A stretch of 64,000 nucleotides of DNA from Haladaptatus litoreus. Its GTDB lineage: Archaea; Halobacteriota; Halobacteria; Halobacteriales; Haladaptataceae. The notes under the pieces were generated by a model that worked only from the letters and a program-made list of their open reading frames with translations, was not told the DNA's origin and made no database searches. The stretch spans positions 1,116,001-1,180,000 of the forward strand of contig NZ_FTNO01000001.1 of assembly GCF_900156425.1 (NCBI RefSeq), written 5' to 3'. This document shows, one piece after another, positions 32,234 through 41,111 of the stretch. The translations under genes were made by a program, and so were the position numbers. Positions within the stretch are counted from its first letter, which is position 1; each line of letters starts with the position of its first letter.

Positions 32234-33703
32234 TCAGTCGTCCGCAACAGTCGGCTTCTTCGACGATTCTACGACCGAATCCGTCCACGTTCCACGGAGG
32301 AACCACGCGGCGGCGACGATTGCGGTTAGCACGTTCGACAGCGCGATTCCGTACCAGATGCCGGTCGAACCCATGTCGTACCACTCGACGAGGGCGTAGG
32401 CGGGCGGCAGTCGGAACACCCAGAGCGAGAGGATGGAGAGAACCATCGCTACTCGCGTACTGCCGCTTCCGCGGAATCCGCCGGAAATGATTCGGAACAC
32501 GCCGATTCCGATGAACGTCGGGCCGACGATGCGGAGGTATTCGCCACCGATTTCGATTACGTTGGCTGACCCTTCCCCGGTGATGAAGATGCTCGTAATC
32601 GGTTCCGCGAAGATGTAAGCAACCGTCCCGACGACGGCGAGAACCGCCATGATGATTCCTGTTGCGAGGTACACCGCCCGCTTTGCACGCTCGATTTTCT
32701 CGGCTCCGAGGTTCTGCCCGACCACGGTTTCGGTTCCCTGTGCGAGTCCCAACGCTGGCAAGAAGACGAGCGACGTGAGTCGGTTGCCGATACCGAACGC
32801 CGCGACTGCGTCGGTTCCTGCCAGCGCGACGAGCGCGGTCATGGCCGTGATACCGAGCGCGCGGGTGCTCTGTTCGACGCTCGTCGGGCCGCCGATTTGG
32901 ACGATTTTCTTCACCGATTCGGCGCGGAGTCGCAGGTCGTCCAACGAGAGGTGGATACCGACCCGCCCCGAGAACAGGAGCGCAAAGCCGACAACTGCGC
33001 CGACCCCCCGTGAGAGGACAGTGGCGAACGCCGCGCCCTGCACACCGAATCCGGTGAACCCAGTCGCGTCGAACAGCGTGGCTTCCAGTCCGCGCATTCC
33101 GATGTAGCCGAACAGCGGATTGTCCTGAAATCCAAGGATGAAAAACGGGTCTAAGACGACGTTGATGACCACACCGAACGCCATCAGATACATCGGCGTT
33201 TTCGTGTCGCCCCACCCGCGCAGGAGCGCCTGAAAGATGAAGAAGCCGAACATGAAGAACACGCCGAGGAAGATTGTTCGCGTGTACTCCACGGAGTAGG
33301 CGTGAACCTGCGTGCCCGGCGTCGTCCCGATGAGCGAGAGCAGGGTCGGCGTGAGGAACCACCCGAGAATCGAGAACGCGACCGCGATGGCGGTGACGAA
33401 CGCGATAGTTTGCCCCGCAATATGGTCAACTCGGTCGTGATTTCCTGCGCCTTTGTTCTGCGCGACGAGGACGGTTCCGGCCACCGTGAACCCGCCACCG
33501 ACCGAGATCATGAGGAAGACGAGCGGCCACGAAAAGGACAGCGCGCTCACGGCGTCCTGTCCGAGGCGGCCCACCCAGAACGTGTCCGCAAGGTTGTAGG
33601 CGACTTGCATCAACTGCGAGAGGACGATGGGGAACGACAGCACCAGTAGTGGCTTCAGCAGTTCGCCGTCGGTCAGATTCACATCGAGATTCTTCGAACT
33701 CAT
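32234..33703 (-). CDS. MATE-family multidrug/cation efflux transporter
   Basis: 489 residues with about twelve hydrophobic segments and the two-fold MATE repeat. The N-terminal half has FPIVLSQLMQVAYNLADTFWVGRLG, and the second half QIGGPTSVEQSTRALGITAM mirrors it. Function is export of cationic or aromatic compounds driven by Na+ or H+. It overlaps the TetR gene by 4 bp (ATGA), so they are co-transcribed and translated together. Regulation is via the palindromic operator upstream of the TetR gene. Confidence 0.92.
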   Translation of the reverse strand: MSSKNLDVNLTDGELLKPLLVLSFPIVLSQLMQVAYNLADTFWVGRLGQDAVSALSFSWPLVFLMISVGGGFTVAGTVLVAQNKGAGNHDRVDHIAGQTIAFVTAIAVAFSILGWFLTPTLLSLIGTTPGTQVHAYSVEYTRTIFLGVFFMFGFFIFQALLRGWGDTKTPMYLMAFGVVINVVLDPFFILGFQDNPLFGYIGMRGLEATLFDATGFTGFGVQGAAFATVLSRGVGAVVGFALLFSGRVGIHLSLDDLRLRAESVKKIVQIGGPTSVEQSTRALGITAMTALVALAGTDAVAAFGIGNRLTSLVFLPALGLAQGTETVVGQNLGAEKIERAKRAVYLATGIIMAVLAVVGTVAYIFAEPITSIFITGEGSANVIEIGGEYLRIVGPTFIGIGVFRIISGGFRGSGSTRVAMVLSILSLWVFRLPPAYALVEWYDMGSTGIWYGIALSNVLTAIVAAAWFLRGTWTDSVVESSKKPTVADD

Positions 33704-34293
33704 TCCGCGCCCTCCCAGCCGAGATACCGGGAAAGCAGGCCGTCGATAGCGTCACGCTCGCCGTTTCCGCCGAGTGTCGCGCGTCGAATCCGAATCCCAT
33801 CGACCGTCGCCAGTAGGACGGTTGCCGCCTCGTCGGGGTCAACCGAGTCGAACTGGCCGGTTTCGATTCCGTCCCGAACGATGTCGGCAACGAGGTCGTG
33901 GAGGTCGTCCGCGTTCCGCCGGAGTTGCTCGCGGTAGGCGTCGGTGTAGGGCGCTTGTGCACGGATTTCGAGCAGGGCGACGTGGAAATCGCGCTTGTCG
34001 TCGTCCGACGGCCCGGATTCGAACAGGTCGAGGAGGTGGTGCAGTCGCTCCGCCGGGTCGTCGCTGTCGATGTTCTCGACGTGTTCGTGAAAGTGGTCGA
34101 GCAGATAGTCCAGAAACGCGACGAAGAGATCTTCTTTCGTCTCGTAATGGTAGTGGATGAGCGATTTGCTCTTCTCGAACTCCTCTGCAATATCCTGCAT
34201 CGTCAAGTCGGCGTACCCGTGTTTGCAGAGCGCACAATAGGTCGCTCGCATGATAGATTCGCGGGTATCCGACGATTCGTTCCGCTGGCCCAT
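33700..34293 (-). CDS. TetR/AcrR-family repressor
   Basis: 197 residues. The N-terminal HTH spans about 12-60 (ESIMRATYCALCKHGYADLTMQDIAEEFEKSKSLIHYHYETKEDLF), which is a classic TetR recognition helix pattern. The C-terminal helical domain has a YTDAYREQLRR segment and would bind ligand. It is the first gene of a two-gene operon with the MATE transporter. A perfect 14-bp inverted repeat ends 2 bp above its ATG, so autorepression with derepression on ligand binding is predicted. Confidence 0.92.
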   Translation of the reverse strand: MGQRNESSDTRESIMRATYCALCKHGYADLTMQDIAEEFEKSKSLIHYHYETKEDLFVAFLDYLLDHFHEHVENIDSDDPAERLHHLLDLFESGPSDDDKRDFHVALLEIRAQAPYTDAYREQLRRNADDLHDLVADIVRDGIETGQFDSVDPDEAATVLLATVDGIRIRRATLGGNGERDAIDGLLSRYLGWEGAE

Positions 34294-34295
34294 TA

Positions 34296-34309
34296 ACTGA
34301 CCAGTCAGT
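34296..34309 (-). promoter_or_regulatory. TetR-type operator palindrome
   Basis: ACTGAC, CA, GTCAGT is a perfect inverted repeat (6-bp arms, 2-bp spacer), within the longer run ACTGACCAGTCAGTCAG. It lies 2 bp upstream of the TetR gene start on the minus strand and would cover the start of a leaderless TetR-MATE transcript. Confidence 0.75.
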
Positions 34310-34640
34310 CAGGACGCCGGAAGTAGGTTTCGTTTTCGGAAAACGGGGACGATTTTTTGTCGGGATATTTCGTTCGAAATCGTAGTTTGTCACATCATGT
34401 CCTCAAAGGGGTGCCTTGAACTGTTGCAAGCAGTTGCCGACTCCACACAACCGCAACCGCACCTCGTCCTCCCCAACCTCCTCGTTCGCTCCGGAAAAGA
34501 CAGGCTCTTCCGTGCTCTCGTTCGCTTCGCTCACGAGAACTCCTTCGTCGCTCACTCGTCCCTCGCGCGGGCGAACCTGCGGTTCGCCTTCGCGCGCCAA
34601 GAGTATGTACACATTCTAACTAGTCTCAACGTTCACAACC
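34310..34640. other. Gene-free region with low-complexity tract
   Basis: About 330 bp between the TetR operator and the dehydrogenase. From 34380 to 34600 it carries many copies of tcgct/cgctc-like words (for example tctcgttcgcttcgctcacg), which keep open frames on both strands but show no protein signature. It resembles the degenerate intergenic repeats common in haloarchaea and may be a relict of a mobile element. Confidence 0.4.
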
Positions 34641-35684
34641 ATGCGCGCCGAAGGTCGAATCATGCACGTCGCAGTTCTCGACGAACCGGGGTCGCTCCGC
34701 GTCGAAGCACGCGAACGACCCGAACCCGCCCCGGACGAAATACTGGTCAACGTCCGCGAAATCGGCATCTGTGGGTCGGACGTTCACTACTACGAACACG
34801 GAAAAATCGGCGATTACGTGGTCGAATCGCCGCTCGTTCTCGGCCACGAAAGCGCGGGCGAAGTGGTCGAAGTCGGTGAGAACACGAAGTTCGAACCGGG
34901 CGACAGAGTCGCTCTCGAACCCGGCGTTCCGTGCCGCCGCTGTCCTCACTGCAAGCGCGGCGAGTACAACCTCTGTCCGGATGTGACCTTCATGGCAACC
35001 CCACCGGACGACGGCGCGTTCGCGGAATACGTCGCGTGGCCCGCCGACTTCGCCTATCGACTCCCAGACTCGGTTTCCTTGCGCGAAGGCGCGCTGTGTG
35101 AACCGCTCAGCGTCGGGATTCACGCCGCTCGCCGCGGCAACGTCGGTGTCGGGGATTCGGTTCTCGTCACAGGATGCGGGCCAATCGGTCTGCTGGCCAT
35201 GGAAGCAGTCCGCGCCGCCGGAGCGACCGAGGTGTTCATCTCGGACGTGGTGCCGGAAAAACTCCAACTGGCCGAATCGCGCGGCGCGGACGCCATTATC
35301 GACGTTCGAGAAACAGACCTCAAAAATGCTGTCGCGGAACTCACCGACGGAGAGGGCGTCGATGTCGTCATCGAAGCCTCCGGCGCGGAACCCGCGATTC
35401 GTTCGACAATCGACGCCGTTCGGCGCGGCGGAACCCTCGTCTTCGTCGGACTCGCACAGAACGCAGAAATCCCACTCGACACAGGGAAAATCATCGACAA
35501 CGAACTGGATTTGTTCGGGTCGTTTCGCTACCGGAACACCTACCCCGAGGCCATCGAACTGCTGGCCGATGGCGAAGTCGATGTCGAAGGCATCGTGGAT
35601 TTCGAACTGGAATTGGGCGAAATTGGAGACGCATTCGAGCGGGCAAAAGAAGGAAAGACCGTGAAGGGGATGATTACGACCTGA
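34641..35684 (+). CDS. Zinc-dependent medium-chain dehydrogenase (sorbitol/xylitol dehydrogenase-like)
   Basis: 347 residues. The catalytic zinc ligands are Cys in ICGSDVHYYEHG and His-Glu in LGHESAG; the structural zinc loop CRRCPHCKRGEYNLCP is intact. The NAD(P) domain has VTGCGPIGLLAMEAVRAAGA. The overall pattern is that of polyol dehydrogenases (L-iditol, xylitol), so the substrate is probably a sugar alcohol. ATG at 34662 (MHVAVLDEPG) is an alternative start and is preceded by GAAGGT. The 3' end overlaps the convergent FAD-monooxygenase gene by 11 bp. Confidence 0.88.
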   Translation: MRAEGRIMHVAVLDEPGSLRVEARERPEPAPDEILVNVREIGICGSDVHYYEHGKIGDYVVESPLVLGHESAGEVVEVGENTKFEPGDRVALEPGVPCRRCPHCKRGEYNLCPDVTFMATPPDDGAFAEYVAWPADFAYRLPDSVSLREGALCEPLSVGIHAARRGNVGVGDSVLVTGCGPIGLLAMEAVRAAGATEVFISDVVPEKLQLAESRGADAIIDVRETDLKNAVAELTDGEGVDVVIEASGAEPAIRSTIDAVRRGGTLVFVGLAQNAEIPLDTGKIIDNELDLFGSFRYRNTYPEAIELLADGEVDVEGIVDFELELGEIGDAFERAKEGKTVKGMITT

Positions 35685-36936
35685 ACGCTTCGGTATCCAC
35701 CGATATCTCCCTGTCCCCGAGCGCGAACGTCTCCCACGCTCGCCAAAATCCGGGTGTTTTCGGCGCAACTGTGAACAGCGTCCGAGCGAGTGGTGCGGCG
35801 ACCCATCCCGGAATCGAGTCGTGGTGGAGAACGTACCAAGACAACGCTCGTTCGCCGCGTCGCTGTAGTCGAACAACTTTTTCGACGGCAGGACGACGCA
35901 TCGACTCAAATCGGCGAAGTCGTGCCCTTGGAACCGTGCCGCTACCGCTCCCGCCTAGTGCGTTCGCGATTGTCGAATGGGCGACCACGGCATCCTGAAT
36001 CGCCAATCCATTCCCCTGTCTGCCGACCGGCGAGGCGACGTGCGCTGCGTCGCCGAGCAAGAGCAATCCATCATCGACCCATTTTTCGCTGATGCCGGGT
36101 TCGATGTGCAACAGCGAACATTGGTCGAAACTCGTGAGATGGCGGGCAAGCGTCGGTTCGACCGCACCAATCTGTCGCCGAAGGTGGTCGATTCCGCGCT
36201 CCCGAATCTCTGGATAGGAACCCTTCTCGATGAACCACCCTGCCTGTGCTTCTTCCTCCCCTAGTCCGAAGTAAAGTACCAGCCCATCGCTCTCTATTCT
36301 CCCCTGTGCGGCGGATTGGACGGCATTTGCCGGGAGTTTAAACCACAGCAGTTCCACCGCCGAATCGAACAGTCCGGGGTCGATTCCAGCAGTTTCCCGA
36401 ACAGTCGAGTAGCGACCGTCAGCACCGACGACGAGGCGACTTCGTAGTTCGATTTCTTCGTCTCGTTCGCGGTAAGTTCCGCGGACGCCCACGACCGTGT
36501 CATCCTCGCGTAGAAGGTCGGAAACGGTCGTTGCGGAACGAAATTCGAAGTTCTCGAACTCGTTCGCCCGGTCGATGAGCAGTCGAAGCAGTGGCGGTTG
36601 TTCCATCAAAATTCCGTAATCGTACGGCGACGACAATCGAGAGAAATCCACGACCTCGCGCGAATGTCCGAAGACGGTCAAAGCGGGTCGGCGGACTTCG
36701 TCGTGGTCGAGCGAGCGAACGTCGTCTAGAACATCCATCTGGTCGAACAATCGCAAAACGAGCGGCTGAAACAGGTAACCACGAAACTCGCGGTCGAGGT
36801 CAGCGTGACGCTCCACCAGAACGGTTTCGACGCCACTTCTGGCGAGGAGATAGCTCAACACACAGCCACCCGGGCCAGCACCGACGATAACCACATCCGC
36901 GTTCTCCGTGGTTTCGTCATCACCGCTCTCGGTCAT
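35674..36936 (-). CDS. FAD-dependent monooxygenase (PHBH fold)
   Basis: 420 residues. The FAD-binding GAGPGG (VVIVGAGPGGCVLSYLLARSG) and the second FAD motif LLGDAAHVASPVGRQGNGLAIQDA identify the group A aromatic hydroxylase / geranylgeranyl reductase-like fold. An RFRGYLFQP stretch differs from classical hydroxylases. Start is the ATG 1 bp downstream of the previous gene's stop. Being the third gene after acd and the DRTGG protein, it may belong to a pathway feeding acyl-CoA units, but the substrate is unknown. Confidence 0.85.
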   Translation of the reverse strand: MTESGDDETTENADVVIVGAGPGGCVLSYLLARSGVETVLVERHADLDREFRGYLFQPLVLRLFDQMDVLDDVRSLDHDEVRRPALTVFGHSREVVDFSRLSSPYDYGILMEQPPLLRLLIDRANEFENFEFRSATTVSDLLREDDTVVGVRGTYRERDEEIELRSRLVVGADGRYSTVRETAGIDPGLFDSAVELLWFKLPANAVQSAAQGRIESDGLVLYFGLGEEEAQAGWFIEKGSYPEIRERGIDHLRRQIGAVEPTLARHLTSFDQCSLLHIEPGISEKWVDDGLLLLGDAAHVASPVGRQGNGLAIQDAVVAHSTIANALGGSGSGTVPRARLRRFESMRRPAVEKVVRLQRRGERALSWYVLHHDSIPGWVAAPLARTLFTVAPKTPGFWRAWETFALGDREISVDTEAFRS

Positions 36937-36937
36937 G

Positions 36938-38035
36938 TTAGCTCTCTTGGTCTTCGGTTCCTGTCGTATCGCTTTCTGCACCCTCGAGCAGTGCATCTAC
37001 GTCTGCGTGGTCGTGCAGAAGCCCTCGCATTCGTTCGATCGTCTCCTCGTCCCGGGTTCGGCCGCTCCGTACCACGTCCTCTGCGCGCTCGATTGTCGTC
37101 AGGGTGTCACCCTGCACGAGCAGGATGGGGACGCCCTTCTCCTCCGCTTTTCCGATAACTGCGCCCGGCGGGCGGAAGCCACCCGTCAAAATCAGGCATT
37201 TCACGCCGGGCGCTTCCAGCGCGACGGTTTGCAGGTCGGGGCGGTCGCCGCCCGTAACGAGAACCGCGTCCTTCGTCCGGCGGAGGTGGCGAAGCGCCTT
37301 GTCGCCGCTCATCGCGCCGACGAGGAACCGCTCTACGAAGGCGTCCGTGTCGCCCCCGGTCAACACGTCGGCGTTGAGTTCGGTGGCCAACTGACCGACC
37401 GTGACGCCTGCGAGGTCTTGCTGGCGCGGAACGACGCCGAGAACCGGAATCCCTCGGCCTTCGAGGAACGGGACCACGTCCGTATCCAGCGGGTCGAAAT
37501 CCGTGTTCGCCACGGCGTTGAACAGCACGCCGGACAGTCGGTCACCAACGTCGTTTACCGCCGCGAGGAGGTCGTCAACGTCGCTTCCGTTTCGATAGTG
37601 CGAGAGGAGCAATACCTCCGCATCCAGCAGTTCCGCCACGTCGGGGTCGGTGAGTTCGACGATGCCGCCCGTCGTGAGCTTGCCGCCGCCCTCGATTATC
37701 ATCAAATCGTGGTCTTCGGCCAGCGAGTCGAAACTCTCTCGAATTTGTTCATGGAGTTCGTCGGATTGTTCCCGGCCCCGAATCGCCTGCTGGATGAACG
37801 TCGGTGAGTAGACGATTGGTTCGAGTTCGTGCATCTCCGCGTCCAAGCCGAGCACTTCGCGGGCCAGCATCGGGTCTTCGTCCAGCGTCTTGCCGACGTT
37901 GCTCTGGAGTCGGGTACCCTTCGGTTTCATGTAGCCCACCGACAGCCCGCGCTCCTGTGCGAGTCGCGCCAGAGCGAGGGCGACGGCGGTCTTGCCTGTA
38001 CTTTCTTCGGTTGCTGTGACGAGTATCGTGTTCAT
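36938..38035 (-). CDS. BioD-like / DRTGG-domain protein (phosphotransacetylase-family annotation)
   Basis: 365 residues. The N terminus ILVTATEESTGKTAVALALA is a P-loop of the dethiobiotin-synthetase type. The region from about residue 225 is a DRTGG domain (LVTGGDRPDLQTVALE, LILTGGFRPPGAVIG, ILLVQGDTLTTI). Such fusions accompany acetyl-CoA metabolism and are often labelled phosphotransacetylase family, but no Pta catalytic domain is seen. It overlaps the acd stop by 4 bp (ATGA), so co-translation with ADP-forming acetyl-CoA synthetase is expected; a regulatory, nucleotide-sensing role is inference. Confidence 0.85.
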   Translation of the reverse strand: MNTILVTATEESTGKTAVALALARLAQERGLSVGYMKPKGTRLQSNVGKTLDEDPMLAREVLGLDAEMHELEPIVYSPTFIQQAIRGREQSDELHEQIRESFDSLAEDHDLMIIEGGGKLTTGGIVELTDPDVAELLDAEVLLLSHYRNGSDVDDLLAAVNDVGDRLSGVLFNAVANTDFDPLDTDVVPFLEGRGIPVLGVVPRQQDLAGVTVGQLATELNADVLTGGDTDAFVERFLVGAMSGDKALRHLRRTKDAVLVTGGDRPDLQTVALEAPGVKCLILTGGFRPPGAVIGKAEEKGVPILLVQGDTLTTIERAEDVVRSGRTRDEETIERMRGLLHDHADVDALLEGAESDTTGTEDQES

Positions 38036-40134
38036 AGTTCGTCGGTGTCCACGGTCAGTCGAATGTCGATAGCTTGCACGCCGTCGGGCGTTGCGACGAG
38101 GGGATTCACGTCGAGTTCCAGAATCGCAGGGAAGTCGGTGACGAGTTGCGACAGTCGTTGGATGCTCTCCACGATGCTCCCCACGTCGGCGGGGTCGCGG
38201 CCGCGCGCCCCACGAAGCAAAGGTGCGGTTTCGATGTCGTTCACCATCTCCTCGGCCTCGCGTTCGCTCACGGGTGCGACCCGGAACGTCGTATCCTCGA
38301 TGATTTCCACGAAGATGCCGCCCAATCCGAACAGCAAGAGTGGGCCGAATTGCGGGTCGCGGTTCATCCCGATGATGGTTTCCGTGCCCGAATCGAGATT
38401 CACCATCTCCTGTACCTGCACGCCGAGAATCGTCGCGTCGGGTTGGTAGTTGCGCGCCCGCGTCACGAGGTCTTCGTAGGCGTCGTACACGTCCTCGTTT
38501 TCGACCCCGACTTTCACCCCGCCGATGTCGGATTTGTGCAAAATGTCGGGCGAGACGATTTTCATCACGACCTCGCCCTCGATGTCCTGTGCGGCTGAAA
38601 CCGCGTCCTCCGGGGTTTCCGCGATAGCGCCTTCCGGCGTCGGGATTCCGTAGGCCGAGAGCAAATCCATCGCCTCCACGCCGAGTCGGTTGTCGCCGCG
38701 GTCTTTCGCCCGCGAAAGGATTTCTCTTGCGCGTTCTTGGTCAACCTCGAATCGGGTCGGTTCCTCGTACTCGCGCCCGCTGATGTCGCGGAAGGTGGCG
38801 AGCGCGTCCAAACTCCGAACCGCACGGGCCGGGTCGAAGTAGTTCGGAATCCCGCTCTCTCGGAGAATTTCCTTCGCCCCCTCGGTTCGTTCGCCGCCCA
38901 TCATCGCCGCCGCGACTGGTTTGCCGTGCTTTTCCTGTAGTTCGCCGATTACCTCCGCGAGTTCCTGATAACCGAGCACCGCGGTTGGTGCGGAAAGCAC
39001 GACCGCACAGCCCACGTTTTCGTCGGCCAACGCGACATCGACCGCTTCCGCGAAGCGGTCGATGTCGGCGTCCCCGATGGTGTCGATTGGATTGTAGATG
39101 TTCGCCTCCTCCGGCAAGGCATCCGACAGCGCGGACAAGGTTTCCTCCGAAAACGACGCCAGCGAGAGAGTCGAATCGCCCACCGCGTCCGTGGTCATCA
39201 CGCCCGGGCCGCCCGCGTTCGTGACGATTGCCACGTCGTCCTTCTCGGGGAGTGGTTGTCCCGCCAAAATCTGGGCGAAGTCGAACAGTTCTTGGACGTT
39301 GTCCACCCGCAGAACGCCCGCCTGTTCGAGGCCCGCTTCGTAAGCCCGGTCGCTTCCCGCCAAGGTTCCGGTGTGCGAGGAGACGGCCTGCGCCCCGGCG
39401 TCGGTTCGGCCCGACTTGACCATCACAATTGGCGTGTCGTCCGTCGCCTCGCGCGCAGAGGAGATGAACTCGCCGCCGTCCTCGACGCCTTCGAGATAGG
39501 CGAGAATGACATCGGTATCAGGGTCGTCACCCCACGCCCGAACGAAATCCGTCTCGTCCAGCACGGCCTTGTTGCCGAGCGAGACGACGTCCTTGAAGCC
39601 GAGTCCTTCGTCGTTGGCCCAGTCGAGAACTGCGGTGATGAACGCCCCCGACTGGCTCATGAACGACATCGAACCAGGCAGGGCGTTTTCCGGACCAAAC
39701 GTCGCGTTCAGGCCGAGTGGTGTACTCATCACCCCGAGACTGTTCGGGCCGACGAGGTTGATGTCGTACTCCTCGGCGACTTCTTGTAACTCTCGTTCTC
39801 GCGCCGCTCCTTCGCTTCCCGTCTCGCCGAATCCTGCGGTAATGACGACGACGTTTTCGACGCCCGTCTCGCCCGCGCCGCGCACGACATCGACCGCGAT
39901 GTGTGGCGGGACGACCACCACCGCGAGGTCAACGTCGGGCGCGGACGCGAGGTCGGGGTAGCAATCCAGCCCGAACACCTCGTCGTAGTTCGGGTTCACC
40001 GGCACCGTCTCGCCGTCGAAGTCGTCACGCAGGTTTGTCACGATTGCACGACCGATGGAGCCTTCGCTTTCCGTGGCTCCCACGACTGCGACGCGCGACG
40101 GCGCGAAAAGGTCTGAAAGTACGCGGTCACCCAT
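38032..40134 (-). CDS. acd: ADP-forming acetate-CoA ligase (fused alpha-beta)
   Basis: 700 residues, alpha and beta parts in one chain as in haloarchaea. It starts with a CoA-binding Rossmann region (FAPSRVAVVGATESEGSIG), continues with a succinyl-CoA-synthetase-like domain carrying the phosphorylated His254 (VSSHTGTLAGSD), and ends with an ATP-grasp domain (GYGIPTPEGAIAETPEDAV, EVVMKIVSPDILHKSDIGGV). The enzyme converts acyl-CoA, ADP and Pi to acid, CoA and ATP, conserving energy during sugar or peptide breakdown. First gene of a tight three-gene operon. Confidence 0.93.
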   Translation of the reverse strand: MGDRVLSDLFAPSRVAVVGATESEGSIGRAIVTNLRDDFDGETVPVNPNYDEVFGLDCYPDLASAPDVDLAVVVVPPHIAVDVVRGAGETGVENVVVITAGFGETGSEGAARERELQEVAEEYDINLVGPNSLGVMSTPLGLNATFGPENALPGSMSFMSQSGAFITAVLDWANDEGLGFKDVVSLGNKAVLDETDFVRAWGDDPDTDVILAYLEGVEDGGEFISSAREATDDTPIVMVKSGRTDAGAQAVSSHTGTLAGSDRAYEAGLEQAGVLRVDNVQELFDFAQILAGQPLPEKDDVAIVTNAGGPGVMTTDAVGDSTLSLASFSEETLSALSDALPEEANIYNPIDTIGDADIDRFAEAVDVALADENVGCAVVLSAPTAVLGYQELAEVIGELQEKHGKPVAAAMMGGERTEGAKEILRESGIPNYFDPARAVRSLDALATFRDISGREYEEPTRFEVDQERAREILSRAKDRGDNRLGVEAMDLLSAYGIPTPEGAIAETPEDAVSAAQDIEGEVVMKIVSPDILHKSDIGGVKVGVENEDVYDAYEDLVTRARNYQPDATILGVQVQEMVNLDSGTETIIGMNRDPQFGPLLLFGLGGIFVEIIEDTTFRVAPVSEREAEEMVNDIETAPLLRGARGRDPADVGSIVESIQRLSQLVTDFPAILELDVNPLVATPDGVQAIDIRLTVDTDEL

Positions 40135-40193
40135 CGTTTGAGAATCTGTGGGAGACGGATTAAAAGTAGTCCCCGTCTTTCAGCCAGCGAGAA

Positions 40194-40610
40194 TTACTTT
40201 CCTGCCAGTTCGTGCGCCCGTCGAACCGTCGATTCGAGTGCAGTCTTTTCGGGTGCGAAATGCAGATGGGTTCCGCAGTCACAGTCTGACGCCCCGATTC
40301 CGGAAATCGGTGAAATCACCACATCGAGTTTTCGCGCTACTTCGCACTCTACGTCTTCCTCGGCGGTTCGCACGTCGTCAACCAATCTCGATTCTGAACT
40401 ACCCAGCAGATAGTCTATGTGCCAGTGGCGGGCGTCGTTCTCCCCCGACGCGACTCGCGCGTGGCGCGCCACGCGCGAGAAACCTCCTTGTCCGAATGCA
40501 CTCCCGGTGTAAGCGTACCACCCGGAATCGAGATTTTTGGTGCTTTTCGCACCAAATTCGATTTCCGTGGAGTCGGCGAGTTCGACCAGCAAGGTGTACG
40601 TTCCTTTCAT
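40194..40610 (-). CDS. DUF123 (GIY-YIG-like) domain protein
   Basis: 138 residues starting MKGTYTLLVELADST. The order TYTLLVEL, WYAYTGSAFGQGG, SRVARHAR and HWHIDYLL is the DUF123 pattern, a GIY-YIG-related fold that in archaea is sometimes fused to endonuclease III. A C-terminal CDCGTHLHF contributes potential metal ligands. The ATG is used because the frame upstream lies within the next membrane protein gene on the other frame. Function, perhaps nuclease-like, is unproven. Confidence 0.82.
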   Translation of the reverse strand: MKGTYTLLVELADSTEIEFGAKSTKNLDSGWYAYTGSAFGQGGFSRVARHARVASGENDARHWHIDYLLGSSESRLVDDVRTAEEDVECEVARKLDVVISPISGIGASDCDCGTHLHFAPEKTALESTVRRAHELAGK

Positions 40611-40621
40611 AGATGCGAATT

Positions 40622-41050
40622 TCAGAGATGGGTGAGAACCAGCGCGCTCGCCACCGCGAGCATGGTGATTCCGTTCAGAATCACCGACTGCTTGTGGTAC
40701 TTCGCAAAGCCGTCGTCTCCCGCTTCCTCCATCTTCGGGATGAGTTTGGCGCGAGCGTAAATCGTCGCGGCGAGTGCGACTAGCACGAGCGGGCCGACCG
40801 CGAGTGCGGCAATCGAATTGAGAACGTCCCGAGCCCCGGCGATTATCGCGGCGGTGACGGCAGTGAATCCGAGCAGTTCGCCGAACTGATAATATTTCGG
40901 GAAGATGGCGTTCACCACCTGTCCCGCTCCGTCGCCCAGCACGTCGAACGTCGTCGGCGCGCCGATGAACGAGAAGAAAATCATCGCTCCGAGCCACATG
41001 CCGAGGGTCGCGTTCAACACCAACAGCAGTCCCGTTTCGAGGAGGGTCAT
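40622..41050 (-). CDS. DUF4149-type small membrane protein
   Basis: 142 residues with four hydrophobic helices: LLETGLLLVLNATLGMWLGAM, then FSFIGAPTTFDVLG, AVTAAIIAGARDVL, and a C-terminal helix GITMLAVASALVLTHL. The motif FSFIGAPTTFDVLG resembles the DUF4149/TMEM205-like family. It precedes the DUF123 gene with an 11-bp gap, suggesting co-transcription. No enzymatic function is evident. Confidence 0.75.
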   Translation of the reverse strand: MTLLETGLLLVLNATLGMWLGAMIFFSFIGAPTTFDVLGDGAGQVVNAIFPKYYQFGELLGFTAVTAAIIAGARDVLNSIAALAVGPLVLVALAATIYARAKLIPKMEEAGDDGFAKYHKQSVILNGITMLAVASALVLTHL

Positions 41051-41111
41051 GGCAGAAAATTGTGACGGGAGAGAAATCGGTGTTTCGCTTACATTCCGCT
41101 GCTTGCTCGAT

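Noticed and set aside
34397..34879. Small frames in the tract before the dehydrogenase
   Set aside because: The translations come from repeated cgctc words and have no homology-like pattern on either strand.
34626..35909. Long minus-strand frame opposite the medium-chain dehydrogenase
   Set aside because: The plus-strand frame has full zinc and NAD motifs; the antisense frame has none.
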